This document shows, one piece after another, positions 17,764 to 26,606 of a stretch of DNA of 64,000 nt. Below the pieces are notes generated by a model, which worked only from the letters and a program-made list of their open reading frames with translations, ran no database searches and was not told the DNA's origin. Source of the stretch: JAQGMV01 sp963828715 (GTDB taxonomy: Bacteria; Pseudomonadota; Gammaproteobacteria; Burkholderiales; SG8-41). The position numbers were made by a program, and so were the translations under genes. Location: contig CAWHFX010000020.1 of assembly GCA_963828715.1 (NCBI GenBank), forward strand, positions 1 to 64,000, in the 5' to 3' direction. The number at the start of each line of letters is the position of its first letter. The stretch's first letter is position 1.

Positions 17764-18570
17764 CTACTGCTTGGCAGCGATGAGGCCTGTGGTCGGCGAG
17801 CTCGGCGCGGCCGAGTAGAGCTTCTTCGGCATGCGACCGGCGAGAAACGCTTCGCGCCCCGCTTCGACCGCTTTCTTCATTGCGCTCGCCATCAGCACCG
17901 GGTTCTTCGCGAGCGCGATGGCCGTGTTCATCAGAATGCCGTCGCACCCCAGTTCCATTGCGATTGCGGCGTCTGAGGCCGTGCCGACGCCGGCATCGAC
18001 GAACACCGGCACCTTCGCGTTCTCGATGATGATCTGCAGGTTCCAGGGGTTGAGGATCCCCATGCCGGAGCCGATCAGCGATGCGAGCGGCATGACGGCA
18101 ACGCAGCCGATCGCCTCGAGCTCTTTCGCAATGATCGGATCGTCCGACGTGTACACCATCACCTTGAAGCCGTCCGCCACGAGCGTTTTCGCGGCGGCGA
18201 GCGTTTCGACGACGTTCGGATAGAGCGTGTGCGGGTCTCCGAGCACCTCGAGCTTCACGAGCTCGTGTCCGTCGAGCAGCTCGCGCGCGAGCCGCAACGT
18301 GCGCACGGCGTCCTCCGCGGTGTAGCACCCGGCCGTGTTCGGAAGCAGCGTGTACTTGGAAGGTGGAATCGCGTCGAGCAGACTGGGCTCGTTCGGATTC
18401 TGTCCGATGTTCGTGCGGCGGATCGCGACTGTCACGATCTGTGCGCCACTCGCTTCGACCGCTGCGCGCGTCTCGGCGAAGTCCTTGTATTTGCCAGTCC
18501 CGACGAGCAGGCGCGAAGCATACGATTTGCCCGCGATCAGCAGCGGGTCCAGGTTTTCGTGGGGTTTCAT
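17764..18570 (-). CDS. thiG: Thiazole synthase
   Basis: ThiG forms the thiazole ring of thiamine from 1-deoxyxylulose 5-phosphate, dehydroglycine and ThiS thiocarboxylate. The intact 268-residue protein has SRLLVGTGKYKD, QIVTVAIRRTN, PNTAGCYTAEDAVRT, VKLEVLGDPHTLYPN with the Schiff-base Lys, VPVFVDAGVGTASDAAIAME and GILMNTAIA. Length and blocks are normal. thiS lies about 1 kb upstream on the same strand, separated by a tctC gene, which is unusual because thiS and thiG are normally adjacent. Confidence 0.95.
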   Translation of the reverse strand: MKPHENLDPLLIAGKSYASRLLVGTGKYKDFAETRAAVEASGAQIVTVAIRRTNIGQNPNEPSLLDAIPPSKYTLLPNTAGCYTAEDAVRTLRLARELLDGHELVKLEVLGDPHTLYPNVVETLAAAKTLVADGFKVMVYTSDDPIIAKELEAIGCVAVMPLASLIGSGMGILNPWNLQIIIENAKVPVFVDAGVGTASDAAIAMELGCDGILMNTAIALAKNPVLMASAMKKAVEAGREAFLAGRMPKKLYSAAPSSPTTGLIAAKQ

Positions 18571-18608
18571 GGTCGTCTCTCGTCCCGGTGAATAGGGGGA
18601 TGATACCG

Positions 18609-19570
18609 CTACATGGGCTGGATATCCGCCCGTTTCACGACCTGCTGATACTTGCTCATTTCGGAGCGAACGAACGCGGTGAATTCATTGAGGAAGAGGG
18701 TGCCGGGCTCCATGCCGAGTTTCGCGTACTGTTCACGCACCTCACGTGCGGAGAGCGCGGTGCGGATGTCAGACGAGAGCTTCTGAAGGACATTGCGGGG
18801 TGTCCGCACCGGAGCCCAGACACCGAACCAGACGTCCATCTGGAAGCCTTTCAGGCCCTGCTCGGCAATCGTGGGAACGCCCTGGAAGCATGCTGATCCG
18901 GTTCGCGTTCGCGACGCCGAGCACGGCGATCTTGTTTTCCTTGATGAGCCCGATGGCGGTGTTAACGGGCGCCATGTAGAACGCGACCCTGCCTGCGGTG
19001 ACATCCGCGATTGCCTCCGCCGAGCCCTTGAACGGAATGTGGTTGAGCTTGATTCCCGCCGCCTGCGCCAGATATTCGCCGGTGATATGCGTCGAGGTGC
19101 CGACTCCGGCCGAAGCGAACGGAATCGCCCCGGGTTTCGCGCGGGCGGCGTCGATCAGATTGCTGAGAGTGCGGTACGGTCCGGCCGGTGCCGTGACCAT
19201 GACGTACGCGGTCGATCCCAGCGAGGCGACGTCCACGAGATCGTTGCGCGAGTCGTACGGCAGACTCTTGTAAATCGCCGGATTGACGGCGTGCGACGAG
19301 GACTGGACGAGCAAGCGTATGGCCATCGGGTGCCGCGCGCACCACGATCTGCGTTCCGATCTGTCCGCCTGCGCCGGGACGGTTGTCCACCACGACCGTC
19401 TGTTTCCACATGTCCTGGAGCTGGCGTCCGACGATGCGGCCGGCGATGTCGGCACCGGAAGCGGGCGTGAGCGGTACGACCATGCGCACCGGCCGCGCCG
19501 GGTATTCCTGTGACAACGCCGGCGTCGCTGCCAGGGCCGCGAGCGCGCATATCATCCTGAAGCGGATCAA
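18609..19570 (-). CDS. Bug/TctC solute-binding protein between thiS and thiG (frameshifted)
   Basis: The start at 19570 gives a signal peptide (RMICALAALAATPALSQ) and the Bug core EYPARPVRMVVPLTPASGAD, DNRPGAGGQIGTQIV, then, after frame changes near 19315 and 18885, GAIPFASAGVGTSTHITGEY, FKGSAEAIADVTAGRV and GVPTIAEQGLKGFQMD. The two indels lie in a region where other genes also carry indels, so the gene is probably intact in the organism. It sits 38 bases before thiG and 47 bases after thiS on the same strand, so it is likely cotranscribed. Its ligand is unknown; a thiamine precursor is possible but is only inference from position. Confidence 0.82.
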
Positions 19571-19617
19571 GACCCCCCTCCGTGCATCGACTTTTATTCT
19601 CGCGCGCGAGCGCAGCG

Positions 19618-19821
19618 TTACCCGCCGCCGACTGCTACCACGATCTCGAGCCTGTCTCCGTCTGCGATCGAGCTTGCACCGAGCTGGCTGCGAGGCACGA
19701 TCTCACCGTTGCGTTCGACTGCGAAGCGTTTCCCCGCGAGCCCGAGTTGATCGACAAGCTGGCTCACGCGCAGCGGCTGTTCGAATTGCCGTGGCTCTCC
19801 GTTGATCGTGACCGTAATCAT
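19618..19821 (-). CDS. thiS: Sulfur carrier protein ThiS
   Basis: ThiS is the ubiquitin-like protein that carries sulfur as a C-terminal thiocarboxylate to ThiG. The 67-residue protein starts MITVTINGEPRQF, has VSQLVDQLGL and KRFAVERNGEIVPRS, and ends in the required Gly-Gly (IVVAVGGG, with one extra Gly). It is intact. It is the first gene of the thiS-tctC-thiG-trmB run. Confidence 0.93.
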   Translation of the reverse strand: MITVTINGEPRQFEQPLRVSQLVDQLGLAGKRFAVERNGEIVPRSQLGASSIADGDRLEIVVAVGGG

Positions 19822-20023
19822 TGCTTGTAACGTGGATGCGGACTGCGAAAGTGTGGACTAAATTGTTGCAGCGGCGCTGCGCAAGCGCAACTGCGCGCGC
19901 TGGAAGCGGATCGGATTCGCGAGTCGACACGCGGCCGAGGAAAGCAGGTTCCGGAAGGAAACCAAGCGGGGTCCCTCTGTTCCGCAGGACGGCGAGGCCC
20001 AAGCCGAAGGCGTGCGCCTCCGC

Positions 20024-22126
20024 CTAGAACGTGAGGTGCGCGGACAACCCGAGCAGCCAGTTGCGGCCCGGCGCCGGCTCATAGAAGCGGCCGTTCGCTT
20101 CGGCGACTATCACGGAGCCGATGTACTGCTTGTCCGTCACGTTATCGAAACGCAGGAACTCGGTGAAACGCCAGCGGCGGCTGCGCTGCTCGAATCCGAA
20201 TCGCACGTTGCCGATGGTGTAAGGCGGCGCAGACTGGCTGTTCGCGTCATCCACGAATACACGGCCGTTGTGACGCAACTCGACCCCGGCATGAAAGCCG
20301 GTCTGCGGGTGACGCCACACAAGCTCGCCGTAGAACGACTGTGCCGGCACACCAGGCAGACGGTTGCCGGCGCGCACGGGAACAGGTGGTGTGCCGCTCG
20401 TGAACGAATCTGTGAAGGTGGCATCGATCCAGGAGAGGGCGACGGCAGCTTCGAACCCGAGGCCGAGCCGGCCCTGCCAGCCAACTTCGGCGCCGTCGCG
20501 CCGTGTGTGGCTTGCGTTCTTGAACGTGGTGCGGCCGCCCGTCGACGTTGCTACGACGATCTCGTCCTCGACGTTGATGCGATAGAGCGCGATCGTTGCA
20601 CGGCTCGCCTGCCCCAGCAGGAACTTGAGCCCGGTTTCCCAGTTCGTGCTGACGGACGGGCGCAGCGCGAAATTGAGTCCTGAAGATCCGTCCGGCCGAT
20701 ACGCGAGCTCAGCGAAAGTGGGTGTCTCGAATCCCTTGCCGGCATTCGCATACGCTTTGATCCGTTCAGATATGTCGAACGTAACGCCGCCCACCGGAGA
20801 GGTCCGTTCGTACTTGATCGAACCGCTGTCGTCGGGATTCGTGGTGACGAATAAGTCGCGCGAATCGAACTGCACGCGGCTGTGCCGGACACCCGCCATG
20901 GCGAGCACGCGCTCATGCAGCCGCCACTCGGCCTGCGCGTAGAAATCCGTCGTGTCGACGGTGTCGTCTTCGTCGCGCTTCAATGCGGTGGCGATGCCGT
21001 TATTGTTGATGAAACCGCGGCGCTTTTCGTTCATGCGTTCGTAGTCGACGCCGACCTGGAGGTCCAGGTTGATCGCGTCGAACGAATGGCCCCAGCGAAT
21101 GCCGCCGCCGCCGTAGCTGCGGTCGAGATCCACCACTCCGCCGGAATGCGTGGCTGCCGCCTGGACAGCCAGGGGAATCGCGAGGTATTGCGTGACCTGG
21201 CGTTCGCCTATGTAAGCGCGCGTTTGCAGTGAATCGCGCGCGCCGAGCTTGATCTCGTGTATGAGCCCGGCCTGGTTCTGCGAGACACTCTTGCGCGTGT
21301 CGAACGTATAGGCGACAGCCGGCGCCTGGCGCGGATTCTGGGCGACCTGTGCGGCCGTCAATCCCAACGGGTCCTGCGTCTCGGGCTGATCGAGCGCGTC
21401 TGCGATCAGCGTGAAAACACCGCCCGAGCCTGTATCCCATTTGAGCTTCGCGTGCTCGTGGTCACGACGCGCATTGCTGTGGTCGCGATAGCCACTTGTG
21501 CGGAACCGGCTGCCGGCCGCATTCCAGTTGAACGGCCCGTATTGACCGCCGAACTCGCCGGTCCATTTCACCGTGTTGTAGCTGCCGGCGTTCAGTCCCG
21601 CACCTACAGTCGGCTCGGGCGGTCCATCGGCGGTAAAGATCTGGATCACGCCTCCCGACGCATTGCCGTACATGGACGAGAACGGCCCACGTAGAACTTC
21701 GATGCGATCAGCCGTATCGAGGTTGAACGATGCGGCCTGTCCCTGTCCGTCCGGCATTGTTGCGGGGATGCCGTCGGAAATCAGCCGCAGACCGCGCACG
21801 CCGAACGTGGAGCGTGCGCCGAAGCCGCGCGACGAAATCTGCAGGTCCTGCGCATAGTTCTGCCGGTTCTGGACGACGATACCCGGCACACCATTCAGAG
21901 ATTCCGACAGATTCACCCGTGCGCGGTCTTCTCGAATCGTGCGCGCGTCCACCGTATCGATGGATACGGGCAGATCGAAACTTTCACGTTCAACGCGCGT
22001 AGCCGTGACCGTGGTTTCGGGAAGTCGCGTGACCGGCGGCTCCTGCGCCGCGCATCGGGGTGCGGGCGCAAGAAGCCCAGACAGAAAGCATCCGGACAGT
22101 GTGGCGAGTCTGAATTTTTGATTCAT
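20024..22126 (-). CDS. TonB-dependent outer-membrane receptor
   Basis: The intact 700-residue protein has a signal peptide (to about residue 28), a TonB-box-like ETTVTATRV just after it, and a plug domain with SRGFGARSTFGVRGLRLISDG and IEVLRGPFSSMYGNASGGV. A 22-strand-type barrel follows, ending with the usual terminal Phe (LLGLSAHLTF). The substrate is not clear from sequence: it could be a siderophore, or copper since oxidase genes follow, or another ligand. It is divergent from the cytochrome/ba3 oxidase operon with about 150 bases between. Confidence 0.9.
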   Translation of the reverse strand: MNQKFRLATLSGCFLSGLLAPAPRCAAQEPPVTRLPETTVTATRVERESFDLPVSIDTVDARTIREDRARVNLSESLNGVPGIVVQNRQNYAQDLQISSRGFGARSTFGVRGLRLISDGIPATMPDGQGQAASFNLDTADRIEVLRGPFSSMYGNASGGVIQIFTADGPPEPTVGAGLNAGSYNTVKWTGEFGGQYGPFNWNAAGSRFRTSGYRDHSNARRDHEHAKLKWDTGSGGVFTLIADALDQPETQDPLGLTAAQVAQNPRQAPAVAYTFDTRKSVSQNQAGLIHEIKLGARDSLQTRAYIGERQVTQYLAIPLAVQAAATHSGGVVDLDRSYGGGGIRWGHSFDAINLDLQVGVDYERMNEKRRGFINNNGIATALKRDEDDTVDTTDFYAQAEWRLHERVLAMAGVRHSRVQFDSRDLFVTTNPDDSGSIKYERTSPVGGVTFDISERIKAYANAGKGFETPTFAELAYRPDGSSGLNFALRPSVSTNWETGLKFLLGQASRATIALYRINVEDEIVVATSTGGRTTFKNASHTRRDGAEVGWQGRLGLGFEAAVALSWIDATFTDSFTSGTPPVPVRAGNRLPGVPAQSFYGELVWRHPQTGFHAGVELRHNGRVFVDDANSQSAPPYTIGNVRFGFEQRSRRWRFTEFLRFDNVTDKQYIGSVIVAEANGRFYEPAPGRNWLLGLSAHLTF

Positions 22127-22277
22127 AAAGTGGTGCGACTATACTTCGCGAGCGCCAGACTTGCAGCCACATGCGCGGGCTGGGGCCAATACAACGCGCG
22201 CCGGCCGTCGAACGGCGTGGTCGGCTAAGGATTCTTCTGTCATAGTGCACACTGGCGAAGTCCATCAACGCTCGCTT

Positions 22278-22997
22278 ATGAAGGTGATTCGGCGGCTGAT
22301 CCTGAATGCGTGCGCGATCGCGTGCTGGGCGGTGCCTGTGTTGTCCGCCGCACAGAACGAGGCGATCCCGGCCTTCAAGACCGTTGACTCGATGGAAGCC
22401 CGCGTGCAGGGATGCGTGACCTGCCACGGCCAGAGCGGGCAGGGCACACGCAACGACTACTTCCCCCGTATCGCCGGCAAGCCGGCGAGCTACCTTTACA
22501 ACCAGCTCGTGGCGTTTAGAGACGGTACGCGACGCTATGCGCCGATGAATTACCTGGTGGCTTATCTTCCGGACGCGTATCTACGCGAACTGGCGGAGTA
22601 TTTCGCGAGACAGCGCCCGCCGTTCCTGCAGCATGAGACGACGGCGGAGCCCGGCATGCTCGCGCGGGGCCAGGCGGTCGTGACCGGAGGTGACAAGAAG
22701 GCCGGAATCCCCGCGTGCATCACGTGCCATGGGGCGGGTCTTACCGGGATGGAACCCGGTATTCCAGGTCTGGTCGGCCTGCGCCAGGCCTACATCGCTG
22801 CGCAGCTTACTCGCTGGCGCGTGGGCGAACGGCGTGCGCTCGAGCCGGACTGCATGAAACGCATCGCGTCGCGGCTATCCGACGCCGATATTGCAGGGAT
22901 CGCCGCCTGGCTTGGGCAGCAGCGTCCGCCGCAGGATGCTTCGCCAGAGTCTTCCAACCTCGTACGTATGCCGTTCGCCTGCGGTAGTCAGAGATAG
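22278..22997 (+). CDS. Diheme c-type cytochrome (c4-like)
   Basis: About 239 residues. The start at 22278 gives a signal peptide (KVIRRLILNACAIACWAVP, cut near SAAQ). Two heme sites, CVTCH and CITCH, each lie in a cytochrome c domain of about 90 residues, with YAPMNYLVAYLP supplying a likely Met ligand region. The pattern resembles periplasmic cytochromes c4, which pass electrons to terminal oxidases. It is the first gene of a run whose members abut or overlap and which ends with a ba3-type oxidase, so it probably feeds electrons to that oxidase. Confidence 0.85.
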   Translation: MKVIRRLILNACAIACWAVPVLSAAQNEAIPAFKTVDSMEARVQGCVTCHGQSGQGTRNDYFPRIAGKPASYLYNQLVAFRDGTRRYAPMNYLVAYLPDAYLRELAEYFARQRPPFLQHETTAEPGMLARGQAVVTGGDKKAGIPACITCHGAGLTGMEPGIPGLVGLRQAYIAAQLTRWRVGERRALEPDCMKRIASRLSDADIAGIAAWLGQQRPPQDASPESSNLVRMPFACGSQR

Positions 22998-24282
22998 ATG
23001 ATGCGCAAGTTCGTTCTTGGCGCTTTCGCACTCGCGCTGGTGATCGGAGTGGTGCTCGCCGGATGGTGGGCAGCTCGGCCAGGCCTCCTGCCGGCGGCAA
23101 GCGCGCCGACGAACGCAACGACGCAGATCATCAACAAAGGCGAGTATCTCGCGCGTGCCGGCGATTGCGTCGCATGCCACACCGCGCCCGGTGGCGTTCC
23201 GTTCGCCGGGGGCCGTGCAATGCCCACACCATTCGGGAGCCTTTACGTTCCGAATATCACCCCGGACGAGGAGACCGGCATCGGTCGCTGGAACGCGGAC
23301 GAGTTCTATCGGATGATGCACACCGGCGTTTCACGCGATGGGACCTTGCTCTATCCCGCGATGCCCTTCGCTTCGTACACGAAGGTGACACGCGAGGATT
23401 CCGACGCGATCTTCGCCTACCTCCAGTCCGTACCGCCGGTACACCAGCAGAATCGCCCGCACGAGTTGCGGTTTCCCTTCAACAACCGGGAGCTGCTGAT
23501 CGGATGGCGGGCGCTATACTTCAGGCAGGGCGAATACATGCCGGACCCCAAGCAGTCCGCGCAATGGAACCGCGGGGCATACCTGGTCGAGGGTCTCGCA
23601 CATTGCGCGATGTGTCATACCGCGATCAACGTTCTCGGCGGCACGAGTGAGTCTAAGGCGTTCGAAGGCGGGATGATTCCCAACCAGAACTGGTATGCGC
23701 CCTCGCTCACATCGAATCGGGAAGGCGGCCTCGGTGACTGGAGCCTTAAGGACATTGCCGACCTGCTGCAGGCCGGTGTGTCCAATCGGGCGACCGTTTA
23801 CGGGCCGATGGCGGAAGTCGTGTACAACAGCCTCCAGGTACATCTCGGACGAAGACATCGGCGCCATGGCCGTGTACCTCAAGTCGCTGCCGGCCGGAGA
23901 CTCGGGTCGCCCGATTCAAAGCAGCGATCGCCTGGTTCAGCCTGCGGTGATGGAGCTCGGCCGCAAGATATACGATCAGCAGTGCCGTGTGTGCCACGGC
24001 GTGGACGGCAAAGGCGCCCCGCCCATGTATCCGCCGCTCGCGGGGAACCAATCCATCACCATGGCATCGCCCGTAAATTCCATCCGGATGGTGTTGAACG
24101 GCGGTTATCCACCTGGAACGCGGAGAAATCCGCGCCCGCACGGGATGCCGCCTTTCGCGCATATCCTGAACGATGACGAGGTCTCGGCCGTCGTGACTTA
24201 CATCCGCGTGGCGTGGGGCAATACCGGCACACCGGTAACCCCCGCGCAAGCGAATGAGTTGCGACGACTGCTGCCGGAATAG
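22998..24282 (+). CDS. Triheme c-type cytochrome, membrane-anchored (one frameshift)
   Basis: About 427 residues after joining. The N-terminus has an uncleaved-looking hydrophobic segment (FVLGAFALALVIGVVLAGWW). Three heme sites follow: CVACH, CAMCH and CRVCH. The first two domains resemble the cytochrome subunit of membrane alcohol and gluconate dehydrogenases (PFGSLYVPNITPDEETGIG), and the third is a c4-like domain. One extra G near 23838 shifts the frame; removing it gives NSLQYISDEDIGAMAVYLK. It starts directly after the diheme cytochrome stop. No dehydrogenase partner is present, so it probably serves the adjacent oxidase. Confidence 0.82.
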
Positions 24283-24293
24283 GAGCGAGCGCG

Positions 24294-24458
24294 GTGACTG
24301 ACGATGACCGCAGCGAACAGGATCGTCGCATCGATGAGATCGTGAGGGGCAGCCCGGTCGGCGCTTTCGCGCTCGCCGGTATCGCGACCGCGATCGTCGT
24401 GGCCATCTACCTTGCTTTCTACGTTTTCGTTTACTTGCCGCGGGGTGCGGTGCAGTGA
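24294..24458 (+). CDS. Small single-span protein, likely ba3 oxidase subunit IIa
   Basis: A 54-residue frame from GTG at 24294, preceded by AGGAG at 24281-24285. It reads as a charged N-terminus (TDDDRSEQDRRIDEIVRG), then one transmembrane helix (FALAGIATAIVVAIYLAFY), then a short tail. The stop at 24456-24458 overlaps the coxB start. Small one-helix proteins in this position, just before subunit II of family B oxidases, match subunit IIa of the Thermus ba3 enzyme. The call rests on position, length and topology. Confidence 0.65.
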   Translation: MTDDDRSEQDRRIDEIVRGSPVGAFALAGIATAIVVAIYLAFYVFVYLPRGAVQ

Positions 24459-25000
24459 GTGCGGAGCATGTGGCCGTTGCGGCCGAGCGACGCTGGGCCA
24501 TCGTCGTCGGCATCATCATCTTCGTGCTCGTGCTGATGATGATCGTGACCGGCATTCACTGGTCCGCGATGCCGCCTTCGCGCGTGGAAACGATCGATCC
24601 GCGCACACTGCATGTGTCGGGCGAGTTCGTGGAGGCGAATTTGGGTACGACCCTGACCGCCGAGGGTAAGGTCGTTGTGCGCCTGGTGGCCCAGCAGTAT
24701 TCCTTCGAGCCGCCCTGCATCGTGGTGCCCGCCGGGATGCCCGTCACGTTTCGCGGAACGGCGACCGATGTCGTGCACGGCTTCGTCGTGGGTACAACGA
24801 ACGCGAACGTCATGCTGATCCCGGGCTTCGTCGCAACTTTCACGACCACGTTTCCCAAAACGGGGGAGCAGCTCATGCCGTGTCATGAGTATTGCGGCAC
24901 CGGTCACGAAACCATGTGGGGCCGCGTTCAGGTGCTGCCGTCCGAGGAGTTCATGGCAAAGGCGAAACGCGGCGAAAGGCTGAACTGTGTTCGTCGCTAG
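24455..25000 (+). CDS. ba3-type cytochrome c oxidase subunit II
   Basis: About 181 residues from a GTG at 24455 that overlaps the preceding stop. One N-terminal membrane helix (WAIVVGIIIFVLVLMMIVTG) anchors a cupredoxin domain. The CuA site is clear: the first His in DVVHGFVVG, then CHEYCGTGHETMWG, which supplies both bridging Cys, the second His and the Met. The absence of a second N-terminal helix and the short length fit family B (ba3/cbaB-like) enzymes, not aa3. Its end overlaps coxA. Confidence 0.9.
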   Translation: MSAEHVAVAAERRWAIVVGIIIFVLVLMMIVTGIHWSAMPPSRVETIDPRTLHVSGEFVEANLGTTLTAEGKVVVRLVAQQYSFEPPCIVVPAGMPVTFRGTATDVVHGFVVGTTNANVMLIPGFVATFTTTFPKTGEQLMPCHEYCGTGHETMWGRVQVLPSEEFMAKAKRGERLNCVRR

Positions 25001-26606
25001 AAAGCTCGTCCTGGCCCATTTCTGGGTTGCATTCATCGCCTTCGCCGCCGCGATTCTGCTCGGCGAATGGCAAATGTTCGTGCGCAGCCCCCTGGCGCAA
25101 TGGGTGAACAATCCCGAGCACTATTATCGTTCGGTAACTGCGCACGGAGTCGTAATGGCGTACGTGCTGCCGACGCTGGTCGCGATGGGATTCGGCTACG
25201 CATTGAGCGAGCTGGCGCTGCAACGTCCGCTGGTCGGAATCCGCTGGGGTTGGGCCGGCTTCTGGCTCGTGCTGGCGGGAACGGTGATGGCGGCCGCCAC
25301 CATGGCGCTTGGTAAGGCTTCGGTGCTGTATACGTTCTATCCGCCGATGATCGCGAGTCCGTTCTTCTATCTCGGGGTCGTGCTGGTCGTCGTCGGATCG
25401 TGGATCTGGGTCGCGCTGATGTCGATCAACCTGCGCGCCTGGAAAAAGGAGAATCCCGGCAAAACGATTCCGCTCGCAATGTTCGGCAACGTAGCGGGCG
25501 CGTACCTCTGGGCGTGGACATCGATCGGCGCCGCGGTCGAGATTCTGGTGCTGATCCTGCCGGCGTCTCTCGGATTGCGCGACACGATCGACGCCGGCCT
25601 GTCGCGCGTCTTCTTCTCGTGGACATTGCACGCGATCGTCTACTTCTGGCTCATGCCGGCCTATATCGCTTTCTACTCCCTGGTGCCTCGCGCGATTGGA
25701 GGCCGGCTCTACAGCGACACGATGGGTCGTGTCGCGTTCGTTCTGTTCCTCGTATTCTCGATGCCGATCGGCATCCACCACCTGTTCGCCGATCCGCAGG
25801 TCGGAGCGGGCTTCAAGTTCGTGCATGCGGCGATGACGGCGCTCGTGACCGTGCCGACGCTGCTCACCGTATTCACGATCGTTGCATCGGTGGAGATCGC
25901 GGGCCGCCTAAGAGGCGGGCGCGGTGCGCTGGGGTGGATCAAGGCGTTGCCGTGGGACGAGCCTTTCATGCTTTCGATCGCATTCTCCTTCGTCATGCTC
26001 GGTCTCGGCGGCGCGGGCGGGATCGTCAACATGAGCTACCAGCTCAACGAGAGCATCCATAACACGCAATGGGTGACCGGTCATTTCCATCTGATATTCG
26101 CCGGCGCGATCGTGATCATGTACTTCGTGATCGCTTACGACCTGTGGCCGCAGCTTGCGCGTTGCCCGCCGCTTTCGCGATCGCTGATGCGGGTTCAGCT
26201 CTGGCTCTGGTTCGTCGGCATCATGGTTCTCACGCTGCCATGGCATTGGGTCGGCCTGCTCGGGATGCCGCGCCGCATGGCTTACTACGACTACACTCAT
26301 CCGGCGTTGCAGCCGCAGGCCTGGACCGTCATCGTCTCGACTTTCGGTGGGCTCGCACTCGTGGCGTCAGCGTTGCTCTTCGTCTGGATTCTCGCGACCG
26401 CCCGACGAAACGTAGCGCAGCCGCCGGCGTTCACGTTCAGCGTCCCGGTGCACACGCCTGTACATGCGCCGCCGCTGCTCAACGGCTACGCCTTGTGGGT
26501 GGCGATGATGATCGCGCTGACCGTCGTCAACTACGGCTTTCCGATCGTGCAGCTTGCCACACTCGCCGACACCGCGGTGCCGGCCATGAGGATCGGCGAT
26601 CGATGA
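24987..26606 (+). CDS. ba3-type (family B) cytochrome c oxidase subunit I
   Basis: The 539-residue membrane protein has about 13 hydrophobic segments. Heme and copper ligands are visible: His in SVTAHGVVMAYVLPT (low-spin heme), HAIVYFWLMPAYIAFYSL (CuB His with the Tyr two helix turns later), IHHLFADP (paired CuB His) and WVTGHFHLIFAGA (high-spin and low-spin heme His). The subunit order and the helix VI sequence fit family B oxidases, which reduce oxygen with high affinity. It starts with GTG, overlaps coxB, and its stop overlaps the next cytochrome gene. It lacks the helix VI Glu motif of A-type enzymes. Confidence 0.92.
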   Translation: MFVARKLVLAHFWVAFIAFAAAILLGEWQMFVRSPLAQWVNNPEHYYRSVTAHGVVMAYVLPTLVAMGFGYALSELALQRPLVGIRWGWAGFWLVLAGTVMAAATMALGKASVLYTFYPPMIASPFFYLGVVLVVVGSWIWVALMSINLRAWKKENPGKTIPLAMFGNVAGAYLWAWTSIGAAVEILVLILPASLGLRDTIDAGLSRVFFSWTLHAIVYFWLMPAYIAFYSLVPRAIGGRLYSDTMGRVAFVLFLVFSMPIGIHHLFADPQVGAGFKFVHAAMTALVTVPTLLTVFTIVASVEIAGRLRGGRGALGWIKALPWDEPFMLSIAFSFVMLGLGGAGGIVNMSYQLNESIHNTQWVTGHFHLIFAGAIVIMYFVIAYDLWPQLARCPPLSRSLMRVQLWLWFVGIMVLTLPWHWVGLLGMPRRMAYYDYTHPALQPQAWTVIVSTFGGLALVASALLFVWILATARRNVAQPPAFTFSVPVHTPVHAPPLLNGYALWVAMMIALTVVNYGFPIVQLATLADTAVPAMRIGDR

